A DNA stretch of 64,000 nucleotides from Hofstenia miamia (Eukaryota > Xenacoelomorpha > Acoela), in NCBI GenBank assembly GCA_004352715.1, contig SCFE01000028.1:1122701-1186700 (forward strand), in the 5' to 3' direction. Made by a program: the position numbers and the translations under genes. Under the pieces are notes generated by a model. It ran no database searches, was not told the DNA's origin, and saw only the letters and a list, made by a program, of their open reading frames with translations. How positions within the stretch are numbered: the stretch's first letter is position 1; each line of letters begins with the position of its first letter. Shown here in pieces: positions 24,953 through 37,660 of the stretch.

Positions 24953-25984
24953 CAGAGTTGCAACCAGGTCACAAAATGTAACCTGACGTCCCATTCGAGC
25001 CGGATAAGCTGGATCAGCGTGACCCGGTAAGTTGCAAAATAAATGAGCAAGTGACCCGAATGGCCCGATTTTTTAATAATTTCAAAGTTGCTTGCATTGT
25101 TTGTTAAGAGTATATTAAAAACACACAAAATGACCTTAGCATCCCCATAATTTATAATTCAGATGTGAAATAAAAAAATATCGAAATACTTTTTATGAAG
25201 TAAAAATGCTTAAAATTCAAAATCATCATTTTAAAATATCAGCCTGTGAAAAATTCTTCTATTTGCAAATATTTTTAAATTTATTCATTTAACCCCATTC
25301 TATTTGGACTTAGATTTAAATGGAATTTCGAAGACTTATTAATTTAATATTACCTAATTACAGAATAGGACATTGCGAATAAGCGAAGTAAAATCCAAAT
25401 TCGAATATCTTTGTACAGTATTGTCTGATCTAGAAATTTCTGACGGGACACAGAAATTTTTTAAATAAAAATAGTTTTTGGAGCTAAAACTATGTGTGAA
25501 ATGCGTAAATCAAATTTCTCTGTAAAATTAATATATTGCAAAATAAAGTTTTTCATGTTTCAAGATACTTTTTAACCGAAACTATTAACAACAGATGATT
25601 TTGTTAGGAAGTTATTACGTAAACCAGTCTATATCTTGGATTCGAATTCGGATTCGGATTTGCAAACACATTGACTCAATATTCAGATTTGAATTCGCAG
25701 ACCCTATTGCATAACACAGAAAAGATCTGAAACCATTTAAGCTATTTATAGCACAAATTACATTTGAGTAATTCAATGATTACGTAATAATAAATCCAAG
25801 ATTATTTAGATGAGCCCCTTTCTGAAATTTACAGTTACTTAAATCATTTTTTATATAAACAGTGACCCGGTGACCCATTAGACGTCCGGAAGCCTTAACG
25901 AAAAAACTGACCCCACTGATCCGACAACAAATTGATGACCCGGCAACCCGGTGACCCAGTTTCCACTCAGCTGCTTACAGCTCT
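24953..25984 (+). mobile_element. ~1.03-kb non-autonomous element with GTGACCCGG-rich ends, copy 2
   Basis: Same orientation and architecture as 11652-12583. It starts CAGAGTTGCAACCAGGTCAC and ends with GTGACCCAGT..CAGCTGCTTACAGCTCT, whose reverse complement AGAGCTGTAAGC resembles the start. Both copies share interior landmarks (the GTGAAATA block, AACCCCAT, and GAATTCGCA before CCTAT). The copies differ substantially, so the family is old. Confidence 0.65.
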
Positions 25985-26420
25985 AAATAGCGTCAAAAAA
26001 CAATACAAATAAATTTGTCAATAGTTTTTGTTATATGTAACAGATTTAATTTTGAGGGTTATCTGTTTATGTCTAAGCAATATTTTACAGGATAGAAAAT
26101 TGAATTTGTGGCACGGAACAATATTTTTTAATAGTTTAAAGAAATTAGTTAATACGTTTTTGTAAACTACACGCTTTGGATTTATAAAAGCTATTTTTTT
26201 ATTTCTGCATTCCTGTTATATAAATGATTAACTACAATTCTTATAGCCCATTTTATTTGTACATTGAATTTATGCAAAAGTTATTGAATTATGTCGGCAT
26301 AAAGTATGTTTACTAAATTATAGTGACTTAGTATTAATGTGTGAATTAATTTGAATTTTTGTTGTTGTTGGCAGCTGTCACGATATATTGGTAAGAACAT
26401 TAATTTAAATAGCCATTTTC

Positions 26421-26826
26421 TTAACCTTAAAAAGCCTGGCAATATTTAAAAAATTTTCACGATCCTATAAAAATTTTAAACGCTTATAGCTCAAAAACTA
26501 TCAGTTGTGTGCTCAATCTGAAAGCACCACTTGATAGAGGGGAGTCTCCTCTTTCTTTTTCGTTCTAAATCCGCGCGTTGGCCTTCTCCTTAAATCTTTT
26601 CCAAAAGTTCGAAAATTTCTAAGAAAACTTGTTAATCTATTCAACAATCTCTGCCACAGCAATAAGTTTTAAAAAAACATTTTCAACATTATTTTAAATT
26701 ACGTTCCCCAATAGACCTATTCATGCCACAAGATTTTCACATTTGAATTAGGCTTGGAGAAAATTCTTTGTAAATATGGAAAAACGGTTTATCCTTTAAA
26801 ACGGACGCTAGGCTGTTTAAGGTTAA
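26421..26826. mobile_element. piggyBac-like MITE, copy 1 (TTAA target site)
   Basis: The left end TTAACCTTAAAAAGCC and right end GGCTGTTTAAGGTTAA are inverted repeats bounded by TTAA, as expected of piggyBac-mobilised elements. It is in the opposite orientation to the 35338-35850 copy, with a ~100-base internal deletion relative to it. Shared blocks include CTGAAAGCACCAC, CTAAATCCGC and TTGCTGTG.CAG.GATTGTTGAAT (other strand). Confidence 0.75.
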
Positions 26827-26959
26827 TAACATTAGTTATTTGTTTCGTAAAATTAAGTTGAGAATCAAAAATTCTTACTAAATATTTATAAAATTAAATT
26901 TTTTTATTCATGTGTCACTAAATTTGAATTTAAATAGAGAAACATTTGCGGAATTGTCG

Positions 26960-28880
26960 TCATATTTAGGTCTAATTATTCAAAATAGAGTTTTAGATGG
27001 ATTTATTCTTAGTTTATAGCAATTTCAAGAGAGTTACTTGAGCGAAATAGCATAGTATCATCAGAATATTGCATGACATTACATGTGGTCAGATGGCTCA
27101 AATCATTTACACACATAGTGCATATTATTGGTCCAAAATTGTTACTTGTGGAACACCATTTTTAATATAAATTGTTTGAGAAGCCCAGAGTCTCATTTTT
27201 TCAATTAAAAAGTAGTGGTCGATAGAGTCAAAAGCTTTTGCTAAATCTGAGCATGCAACTGCTGAATAACTCATAAATATTTATGTTATTTCTTCCATTT
27301 TCGCAAGCTGTTAACAAAGCATCATCTGTAGAAATATACTTGCTAAAACCATATTGATTTTGAGGGTAAATAGAATGTTTACATAAGTGTTCGTTAATTT
27401 GATTAAAAAGAAGTCTTTCAAAAAAATCTTACTAATTGGCGATTATTAGAAATAGGTCCATAGTTCAAACAATCTTTTAGGTCATCTTTTTTTAATAATG
27501 GTATAATGTTTGTCAAATTTAATTGGCCAGGAAAAGTCGAATGTCTGATGCACGCGTCTATGATGTATAAAAGTGGCTCAAATGTTAAATCTGGAGTAAT
27601 TTTTGGGTATTAAATTGGAAACTTTGAGGTACCGCAAGATTTGTTTTTTAAAAATTGAAGAAATTTGATAATTCCAAACTTAGTCATGAATCTTAAAGAG
27701 AAAGACGGTGCTGTAGGTTGAATTTCATTAATGTTAGGGGAGTATTTATGACATTATATTTGCTTAAGTTGCAAAAATTTCATGAAATATGTCTTTTTTC
27801 ATAGTGACTGCCTTCTTGAAATTTACATTTCTTTTACATTTTCCTATTTTGTATACTATTTATGAAGTCTTAATTAACTTTTTGGGATGATATATTTTGA
27901 TATTTTAAACTGGTATATTTATTATAGGCTTTTTGTATGCACTACGTGCATTTCTATAAGAATTATGATTGTTTGCGGTTTGAGAATTTTGTATTCCTTC
28001 CAATTAGATTTCCTTTCTTCAATCCATGGTTTAGAAACTTTTCTACACACATTACCAATTTTTTTCAGAGTAAAGCTTTTCCCTTCAAGGCAATACATGT
28101 CTAAATAAAATAAAAGAATTTTATTAAAGTTGTTGAACATTTCATTTGGTAATTGTGAATAGTAAATTCTATTCTAATTTTTGGCTTTAAATTATTTATA
28201 CGTTTCAAAACATTTTCTTTTGATTTCTCTCTTATTTTTATCCAAAATAGTTAACTTTTTGCTTATTAAAGTAAGTTATTATAGGGCAATTGTCAAAATA
28301 GAGGAATTTTGGAAAATATGTGTATAAAGATTGATTTTCTGTAACCATTAAATAATCAATTAAGGGTGGACAATTTGCGAAAATTCTGGATGGAATGCAT
28401 TGATTATTAGTGAAATGTGCAAATGTTGAAACGAAATTTTGTAGCTTGGATTTCTCAGTAAAATTTAAAAAGTTCAAACTCAAGTCGCCCATTAACATTT
28501 GTGTTGTGACTAAGGCTGTACTGATTTCATTTTTTATTTGTACCGAGAAATTGTTTGAATGAGCTTTGCTTGGGCAATATGATATATTCAGAGGCTGTCT
28601 ACTATTGCAATTAAGCGGTTTTTGGATTTCAACCTATAGACTTTCATAACTGTTATTGTTTTTTCTAGCTTAGGTTTTAGTTTTTTATCAATTAAGAACA
28701 TAACACCGCCTCCTTTTGTTTCATTGTAACGCAAAGTATGATTTCTATCGGTTTTAAATAGCTTAAATTTGCTACTATCTGTTGACTAAGAAATATTGCC
28801 ATTATCATTTGTAAGTCATGTTTCGGATTCTCCAAGGACAACATTTGAGCTGAGTTATTGTACGAATTGTTGTATTCATT
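26960..28880 (-). pseudogene. Decayed full-domain LINE (endonuclease, linker, RT), antisense
   Basis: Read on the minus strand from 28880 downward. The endonuclease N-part has a degraded NKxGGGV-like segment near 28700. The endonuclease core at 28238-28498 has GDLSLNFLNF, PSRI, PLIDYLMV and DNCPI (from SDHCPI). A linker with KPWIEE lies at 27922-28140. RT motifs near 27100-27560 are homologous to the better-preserved RT at 51262-51786. A GVPQ/YADD-like stretch ends near 27060. Numerous stops and frameshifts. The family is CR1/Jockey-like with an apurinic-type endonuclease. Confidence 0.75.
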
Positions 28881-31800
28881 ATTTTTTGAAGAAAGGCTTT
28901 GAAAGTTAATATGAATGTAATTAGTAGAATTTATTGATTGTACTTTTTAATGCATGGTGTGTATTCGCGTACATTGATTGGTCTGAAAATATTAGGATTT
29001 GGGTTCTATTCCGGGCATTATTAACAACTTATATAAAATGGGGAAATATTGTTTTGTCAATTTATTATTTATTATAGGAAATAGTTGAAACGGATGAGAA
29101 ATGTCTACATTTAATTTAGAGTTTTTTAGTCAATAAGGCAATATTATTTTTAGAATAAAGGGAAATAAGAAAAATTATTAAAAATGCCCAGCAAAATTAT
29201 TATAGGTTACGGCGGCCAAAAGTGGAGACCTATTTTTCAGTTTACAAAATATCTGGTTAGCGTTGAATCACTCTAAAATAATCATATTTTCAAATTTGGT
29301 TATTTAATCAAAATAGTATATTTTTAAAGGGAAAAATTTAATCTACCAAAACTTGCATCTATTACATAAAATTGCTCTCTTATTATGTTCTCCAATTTTA
29401 TAGCTATAGCTATGGCCTTATGGTGGGCATTATATAGCATTTTGTGGCTCTTCAAAACACTAACAGAACCCTCATAAGTTTTCTTAGATTTTTTATATTG
29501 GCCTTGCCTAGAGAAGCGCCTAGTTTCCTTTCAATATTGTGTCATGGATCTGATTAAAATGTAAAGCGATTTTAATCCTGGCTAGTCTAAATTCGGAAGT
29601 GTAGCGTGCAGTCAATTTTAATGCTACATAGGCATATGAACAATACCATTTTGTATATCATCTATAGAGCAATGTCCTAATTGTTTTCATTTTTTATTTA
29701 ATCAATAGCATTTTTGTAAATCGTGGTGTCTGGAAAGATTTTTCATATTTTTTATAATTTTTGATGTTATATTTTTATTTGTTTATCTGTTTTTCTCTTT
29801 AATTAGACCACCGCATTTTTTCCATTTTTGTTTTTATGTAATACAGGATTTGATGAGCATTAGTAATTTTTCGGACACTTCCCAACCAGGCAATATTCTG
29901 CAATTAATAAGCAGTATTTTTCAAAAATTGAAATACAACAGCCTGGGAAATAATTACTTCAATAGATTGAGCATAAAATGGCAATTAATTAACCATAAAT
30001 TAACAACTAAATGTTCGATGCCAACAAGAAAAATCTACAAAATATCTTCAATGTCTATATTTTTGATTAAAGGTTTTTGTTTGTTACAGTTGGAATTGGG
30101 CAGACCTAAATTTGGAGCAAATTTTAGCAGGGAAAATGATCTGAGCTTTGGCCTAATTTAATAATATTTGAAATACGTGCGAAAATAGAAAATTAACTTG
30201 AAAACATAAAATTTGCAAATGATGAAAAACATTCTATTTAAATTCATTCAGCTCTGCATTGCAGGCTTATGCAAAACCTCTATTTAATTTGTCTGTTGCA
30301 AGTATAAAGCATTTTTGAGAAGGCTCTTTCACTTTGATGAAGATTAGCTGAATGATTTAGTGATTGAATATATAAAAAACTGACGTTTTTTCTCCAATTG
30401 ATAAAATGGGATGGGTTTCATCAACGGACCACACCATGTCATAAAATAACATGAAATATTTAATTGGTTCTGTCAATACTTACATTGCTAAATTGGAAGA
30501 AGAGTGGACTTATGACATCTATGACACGTTTGTTCTGTGGCCAATATTTATCTTGTAGAAAAAATTTTCACAAAACATAGGTTTTACTTTATTATTTAGG
30601 AAATATTTACAATTAAAACTGATATGCATATGAATATATGCAAAGGGATATACAGTAAACCTACCAGGCTAAGAATGAATTACTAGTACCACTTCAAAAT
30701 CAAGTGGTAGAGTAATCATTGTAAAATTTGTATTCTACACATTTTACTGTTCAAATTAAAAACTAATGTATTTAAATTAAAAAATTACTACATTCAATTT
30801 CAAACATAAGCTCTTCAAATTAAAATATATTATTCAATTTTTAATAAATATAAAACTATGACTTTTTAAAAAAAAATGAAACTAAACAACTTAAACAAGC
30901 TATTTTATTTTGTTTATTCTCCATAAAGTAAATCATCTCCAGCCATAACTCTTGCGTTTTCCCAACTACGTGTTAAAATAAACGAATTGAGCCATGATTA
31001 TCAACTTAATACACAATTAAGTTATAAATAAAAATAGTTGAAATTCTAGCAAGAAGCCCACAGTTATTGCGCAGGAAAAATCCAGGATGGACAGTAAATC
31101 CATACACTAAATGATATACATCTTAATTTACAAATTTGAATTTATTCCGACACTTTCGTAATAATCTTTTAATGCAAATTTGTCAAGCTACTGTAACGTT
31201 CATGGCAACAAACAAATACATAATCAAAATATCGTAATAAAACCCATGGAAGTGAATACAACTAAAACTTTAAAGTTCATTTGTTTTACTTGTTTAAACT
31301 TGCTTACACTTTAATGTACTTGAAATAACGATTTGCTTTAAAGTAACGTAAATTGTCTTGAAAGAAAAAATCCGATCCTTACGACAGCCATTCGCTTTAA
31401 AGTTACGTAAGGTAACTTATAAGGAAATCATTGGGTGCTTTTCTTGTTACAAATTTTTAGGAAAATCTGAAAATCACTGGAAATATATTAAGATTTAATT
31501 AAATAATTTTAAACTATTTCTAAAATAATCAAATTACTATCCAAACAAATTTTTTCTTACAAAATATTGATATATTGACTATCAAACCAAAAACAATAAA
31601 AACATTAAGCTATTACAACTACAATCCAACAAACATTTATATTTACACACGTTCGAGTTGCGCTAAAATTATGCATCACGTTCTCAAATATTTTCAAACA
31701 TCTTAAATTATAATTTTTACAAAATCAATTCACAACTAAGTTTTAAATTCATTTTTGATAAAATTCTTAATTTAGTCGAAAAATTGATTTTTTGCAAAAT

Positions 31801-32475
31801 ATATATTTTTGCTTTTTTTATTAATAGTTTCAAATGGTATATAGATATAAATCACCTGAATCGGTCTATAGTAAATTGATGAAAGTTTCATTTGTACTGT
31901 AAATATAGTTTGCTGTATTTATTTATTCTTATGTATAAACTGAGAAAATTATAGGACCTTAAATTTTTATAGAATACAAATGGAATGCGATTGAATTGCA
32001 GACATGTTGGAATCAATCGCATTTTGCATATTTGTAAAATTCTCGCAATTTAGTAAATTCAAATTACATTGAAATGTTTGTGGAAATCGTGCATTGCGCA
32101 GTAATGGAATTTTAAATTATAGAAAAATCAAAAAAGGCTAGAAATATATTAATTCAAAGATTGATGATACATGATGTAAACTTTCTTCAATTTAAAGTTT
32201 GTCATTAGTTAGCTTGCTAGCAATAAATACATACTGCTATTTTGGAACTTGCTTCTATATACCACGAATTTGAAATGGTAAAATCTTAAATATTTGAAAT
32301 ACTTATGTATTTGAAAAATATATCATTAATCACCAATATTCAAATTTAAGTTAGATGAGATTTATCATGCATCAAGTTTTTTCCTAATCAGACATGATTT
32401 ACTGAACTGAAGGCTGAATTCTCATAATAATTACATAATTTATTTTTGAAAATCGAAAGGAACGATTTTTAAAAT
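28881..32475. other. Non-coding AT-rich stretch with an old MITE relic
   Basis: The block at about 29470-29730 is a diverged copy of the interior of the 19035-19584 MITE (shared ATGTAAA.CGATTTTAAT, TATACCATT and AATCAATAG words). A short direct repeat GCTTTAAAGTnACGTAA occurs near 31333 and 31392. No gene recognised; the open frame at 29850-30161 has no domain and a low-complexity composition. Confidence 0.4.
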
Positions 32476-32663
32476 GGCATTATTGAAGAAGCAGGGACCC
32501 TGAAAGAATAAAAAATTAAATTGTTTTCTTGTTCAGTTTTTTATGCTGATTTCAAATATATAATTTGTTTTGTGACTTTTGCTTATTTACAAAATAATAA
32601 TTTAAATTATTTCGTTATTTCCATAGCAACTTATGACGAAATAATTTAAATGGCGACACATTT
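32476..32663 (+). repeat. Left terminal inverted repeat of Merlin element
   Basis: Pairs with 33992-34180 with small differences; includes TTGTTTTCTTGTTCAG and the paired block GACGAAATAATTTAAA at the inner side. Confidence 0.85.
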
Positions 32664-32792
32664 CTATGAAAGCATTCAATAAGAATAACATTAATTTTTC
32701 CGTTTTAGCTTAAAAATAATTCGTAAAGCAAAATATTTAATGAAAGTCTAAATATGATAATTTAATAGGATTGTACACTATTAGGACACACT

Positions 32793-33765
32793 ATGGATAA
32801 CTGGATAGGCATTACACTTTTTCAGTTAATGGAACTTGCTGGTAGTAGTGACTTAGCCTTACAGTTTTGTTTTAATAACAACCTTTTAGCGGGTAGAGCT
32901 CGTTGTTGGCGGTGCCATGTTGCGATGACTAGGATTTCGGATCCTTCATCCGGGGATTGGTGCATTTGGAGGTGCAAGAGAAGCTATTCAGAGAGGGTCG
33001 TTTTTTTCTAAGGCACATCTTGATTTGCGAACCTTAGTTTTTCTGTGTTTCTGCTTTGTACTAAAAACCAGTTTTACAGATACAGCGGTATTATTAGGTA
33101 TTAGTGCAAAGTCTGCAGTGGACTGGTTTCTTTTTTGCAGAGATATTTGTTCGCAAATACTCCTTAATCCCACTTTCTGCAGACCTAAGCTCGGTGGATT
33201 CGGCAGCATTGTGCAGATTGATGAGAGTGTTTTTCGACGCAGAAAGTACAACCACGGCCGAAATATTCCACCATGTTGGGTTTTTGCCATGTACGATGTG
33301 GATAAGAATATATGGCTTTTTGTTTTTGTTCGCGATCGCACTGCTGCTACCCTTCTGCCGATTATTTATGACAGAATTGAATATGGCACCACCATACACA
33401 ATGATGGTTTTCGAAGCTATGACACACTGCATGAAGGTAGTGGATCCCATCGCTATATTCATAGAGTTGTGATTCATCATCAAAACTTTGTGGATCCGGT
33501 AACATGTGTTCACACAAACAATGTGGAAGCAAAGTGGTATTCAGTGAAGCAAAAGTTCAAGGCTATGTCTGGAACGCTTGACCATTTGTTGCCTGCTCAT
33601 CTTGATGAGTACATGTGGAGAGAACAATTTGGTCGTGAGAACGCTTTCCACAATTTTCTTGAACATGTAGCCGCTTGCTACCAGTGTAAGGCTAATGTCC
33701 TCCTTCATCAGCCTTTTTCAGATCTATTTTTTCCATTCTCAGTCCTATTCAGGATTAACTTTTAA
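32793..33765 (+). pseudogene. Merlin (ISXO2-like) transposase, one frameshift
   Basis: The first part, 32793-33011, starts at an ATG and encodes 72 residues with a zinc-ribbon pattern (CWRC at 38-41, WRC at 59-61). It ends at TAA inside a run of seven T (about 33000-33006). The frame then continues one base over to the stop at 33765. The second part holds the DDE core: IDES (D66 numbered from 33025), NDG (D127) and NNVE (E168), plus RRRKYNHGR after the first Asp and HLDEYMWREQFG near the end. All three catalytic acids are present. The transposase cuts and pastes the element in the nucleus. The homopolymer position means a sequencing error is as likely as a real mutation. Total size near 320 residues is normal for Merlin. 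Confidence 0.85.
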
Positions 33766-33991
33766 TGTTTTAGGAGAAACTTATAAGTTTTTCTTTTAGT
33801 ATTCAAAGGATGCTTTCGTATCTTCAATTCTTTTTATTCATATCGTGCATATTATAATATAATATTATTATAAAATTTAGGAGTGCATTAGAGAATGAAC
33901 AGCACTTCACTTCAAGATTTGTTTCTTAAATTGAAAGCTTTGTATCTGAAAAATTAAGCATTTATGTTAGATTTATTCGAGATATCTCATT

Positions 33992-34180
33992 AAATGTGCC
34001 GCATTTTAAATTATTTCGTCGTAAGTTATTATGGAGATAATAAAATAATTTAAATTATTATTTTTGTAAATAAGCAAAAAGTCAAAAACAAATTATATAT
34101 TTGAAATCAGCGTAAAAAACTGAACAAGAAAACAATTTTACTTTTTATTTTTTCAGGATCCGTGCTTCTTCCATATCGCC
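33992..34180 (-). repeat. Right terminal inverted repeat of Merlin element
   Basis: Inverted partner of 32476-32663; ends CTTCCATATCGCC next to the target duplication TTTAAAAT. Confidence 0.85.
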
Positions 34181-34188
34181 TTTAAAAT

Positions 34189-35337
34189 TTTAGTTAAAGC
34201 TAATTTGAAATCAAATGAGAGTGTGGTTAAGCAATGGTATTGCAAGAAACTGTATCATGTGTTGGAACTGTAAAATGTCTTAAAATATTGTAATATGACA
34301 TTTGTTCACATAACGGCGTTATTTTAATTAAAGGGACCGACTTGAATTCATGTCATAGAAAAATTGATGGAAAAGGCTCAGGAATCTTTAGGAAATTTAT
34401 TGAAGAAATGTAGAATTACGCTTTTTCAGAATGTTTTTTAGACAGTTTCAAACTTGGGACAAGCTTTACTTTAGGTCCATTTTTTGGAAAAATTCCGATG
34501 ACTCATCCAAACTACTTTTCTAGTTCAGGTTTTTACGAGGAATAATCTGACATCCTTAAAATTGTGAAAAAATTAATTCTTGGCTCGGTATAAGGCTTTT
34601 TTGCAGATCAGCGGACTCTGATATATAAACATATTGCTTCTACGCAAATCATACATAACGTCATCTGGAACCTATACTTAAAATCTAAATTTTTCAATAT
34701 TTTATAGGCCTAAGCCCTAACCCAAGTCACTGCTTGACTTTTCTTAAACCTAAATTTTTATTATTTTATAGACCTAAACCATAAACCTAAAAAGTATTGA
34801 ATTTTAACATTTGATGACGTAAACCCTTAGCAGAGTCCGTTTATCTGCAATAACGCCCGGTATAGCCATTTATTTTTATATCTATTGTGCTAAACCACCC
34901 AAAAATTAATTTTTCCATAATTTTAAGGATGTCAGTTTATTACTCGTAAAAAACTGGACTAGAAAAGTTGTTTGTATGAGTCATTAGAATTTTTCTAAAA
35001 AGGGACCTAAAGGAAAGTTGATCTCAATCTTGTGTAGGCAATGCTGGAGCCAATATTTAATTGTTTTACTTGTGTTTGGAATATGTTTCTGTTGAAATCA
35101 GTATCTTCTTGTTTTTAAAACTTTCGGTTTGATATGTATGTATGTATGCATGTATTCATGTGTACATATATATATATAGGTTAATGCATGTCATAGATAA
35201 ATAATTTATGTAATTTAGGAGCTGCTTTCGCAAAATACTGTCCACAAATATGAATGGAAGGAAGACCTGCCATAGATCAGCAATGCGTGCAAAAGAGGAC
35301 TATGTGTATAAGAGACAGATATTGTACGGTTATAATG
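34189..35337. other. Non-coding AT-rich stretch
   Basis: No gene recognised. There is an inverted arrangement of related sequence at 34440-34600 and 34900-35030 (AAACTACTTTTCTAGTTCAGGTTTTTACGAG.. against ..CTCGTAAAAAACTGGACTAGAAAAG), suggesting a ~0.6-kb element with long inverted arms. An (ATGT)n/(AT)n run lies at about 35133-35178. Confidence 0.5.
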
Positions 35338-35850
35338 ACCTTTAACAGCCCAGCGTCCCTTTTAAAGGAAGAACGTTTTTCCACATTTACAAAGAATTTT
35401 CTCCAAGCATATTTCCAAAGTTGAAAATCTTGTGGCATGGGTAGGTTTATTGGAAAACATACACTAATGCAACGTTCAAAATTTCTATTAAAGCTCATTG
35501 CTGTGACAGGGATTGTTGAATAAATTAACAAGTTTTCTTAAAAATTTTTGAATTTTTGAAAAAGATTTAAATTCTCTCCATACTTAGTGTTAATGTATTT
35601 TGAGCCCTTGGAGGCAACAAGGAACTTTGACTGTTTCTTGATATGTGCAAAGATATTCCAAACCCATTGAGACGTGCCGTGCTCAAAGTCAGAGGTTGCG
35701 GATTTAGAGCGAAAAGAAAAAAAGACTCTCCTCTTTTACGTGGTGCTTTCAGATTAAGTACACCATTAATACTTTTTGAGCTATGAGTGTTTGAAATTTT
35801 TTTATAAGAACATGAAATTTTTTTAAAATCACAAGGCTGTTTAAGGTTAA
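35338..35850. mobile_element. piggyBac-like MITE, copy 2 (most complete)
   Basis: About 513 bases, ends CCTTTAACAGCC and GGCTGTTTAAGG, with TTAA on the right and a mutated ATGA on the left. Nearly the full length aligns with the reverse complement of 26421-26826 (for example AACGTTTTTCCACATTTACAAAG and ATCTTGTGGCATG). No coding capacity. Confidence 0.75.
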
Positions 35851-36949
35851 GAAAACAAAACTTTGCAAATCGATGTTAAAATTTCTTTAGCTTTATATAT
35901 ATTTCTGTTTTATGTAAAATAATTTATATATATAAACTTCAAATTTGCTTGTATAAATATGGAAGTCTTGATATGGTTCTAAGAATTACATATTTAATAC
36001 TTTAAAGTTACATATAAGAATAAAAAAGTCTATACATGTTTCCTTAAATTTCATGCTTATTACTTTAAAGAACCTTTTTATACTTTCTTGCAAAAACCCA
36101 GTTAATATTTGAATTCATCTCATAAGATTCTTTAAAGTTTTAGCTGTATTGACTTCCATGGGAAGTGTCCGCAAGCACAATACAACGACATCTTGATGGA
36201 GCATGCTTTCTTTATTTTGCAAAATGCAAGACCAAGGGAAAGCATTTGTTGAATCCATTTAAGGATTACATCAGAGCATAAAATTATCAAATACCCGTAT
36301 GAGAGTAATTTTAATAGGTTTTGCAAAGGGTTTGATAGAAGGTCGAATCAGGGCCAAGGCTACAGCACAACACAACCGAATTCTAAAGACCCAAATGTAC
36401 AGTACACCTTTATCATAGATTGATTTTTTGTATCCTCTGTCAAATCGAAGACCTTCGAACTCAATCCAGTTAGGCAAGCTTAAATATTAGGGGATCCAAC
36501 AACTTATGCACTATAGGCTGAATGAAGTGAAAGGCAATGTTGAAGGTGCGATCAGATATGCTAATAACAATATTCATGCATCGAGGCAATAGGCAAGAAT
36601 TATGGCTGAGGATGACTTACTGTATTGAGAATAAAGTAAACATCTGCTTCAATGAATTGATCGCTTTCGCATTTTCAACTTGCACTTATCACCACTTGCA
36701 CTTTTGTGCTTCGCAAATGGCGCTTTTGAATTTTTTAGAATAGAATAGAATAGAAGAATATTTACTTAAAGTGCGAAAAAGTCAATAAAAATACTAATGT
36801 AAAATAGGGTTAGAAAGAAATAATATAACAATATGCATAAATTAAAGCAGATGTTTACATCAGAAATAGAATCGGGTCGGCTCAAGAAATGTTCTGGACC
36901 AATCAAATTACAACATTTTTATTCAAGCCAAAATTATATTGTTGGATCT
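35851..36949. other. Non-coding AT-rich stretch
   Basis: Several short open frames on both strands with no recognised domain. TAGAATAGAATAGAATAGAAG at 36737-36757 is a minor tandem repeat. Confidence 0.35.
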
Positions 36950-37423
36950 TACTTTCAGACATTTTAGTTCTTTCTCTGTTGACAAATCTGAGGAAGAAAA
37001 ATTTAAACATTCCTTAGTTTTAGATATTGATAGGTGGGTTTATGCAGGAAGCTGTTAACGCTTCTGCTTACAAACGCATTTTTTATGATTCTGGATTGAA
37101 TGTTATTGGTCACTTATTCCAATATAGTATCACTAAATTCCATTTACGAAGTTTGTTTCCATGCTACAAGGATTGTGATATTTCCGTTGCTAATGACATT
37201 ATATTGGCTTTCTGGAAAATGTATATAAAATAAACTGTATATGCTTGCACTTCAAATAAATTTAGCCCAAACGTGTGGTGATCAATCGGAAAGAGACTTC
37301 TCTTCTGCAGGATTAATTGTTACAGACCATCGTTCATGCCTAGATACAGTAACAGCTGTGGCGTTAGAATTACTAAATTTCGATCATTATCTGGGAATTG
37401 TGAAGAGATTCAAATTTTTATAA
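36950..37423 (+). pseudogene. hAT transposase C-terminal relic
   Basis: The frame 37241-37423 contains SERDFSSAGLIVTDHRSCL, the signature of the hAT C-terminal dimerisation domain (SERxFSxAGxIVTxxRSxL), and ends LLNFDHYLG. The frame just upstream, 37027-37233, and the stretch with RHFSSFSVDKSEEEK near 36955 are plausible preceding parts in other frames. The catalytic region is not seen, so this is a dead fragment. Confidence 0.65.
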
Positions 37424-37499
37424 ATTTTGGAAAAGAAAAACAATTAGAATTAATTTAATAGAAAATTAGTGACGAATGTATTCTTAAGTTATTCATCGC

Positions 37500-37617
37500 T
37501 ATGGAACAAAAGAACTATTAACTTTAGAAATGAAGAATACTTTAATGGAATTTAATAACGCATTTTATCGTGAAAAAGATGGATTAACAATGGGAAATCC
37601 GTTAAGCTCTAATCTTG

Positions 37618-37660
<43 letters not shown>

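Larger units (their letters stand above)
32476..34180 (+). mobile_element. Merlin DNA transposon (near-complete)
   Basis: A 1,705-bp element with long terminal inverted repeats: left 32476-32663 and right 33992-34180. They begin GGCATTATTGAAGAAGCA and GGCGATATGGAAGAAGCA and stay alignable for about 188 bases. An identical 8-base direct repeat, TTTAAAAT, flanks it (32468-32475 and 34181-34188), fitting the 8-9 bp duplications of Merlin elements. It encodes an ISXO2/IS1595-like DDE transposase interrupted by a single frameshift. Well-kept ends and coding sequence point to a fairly recent insertion. Confidence 0.9.
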
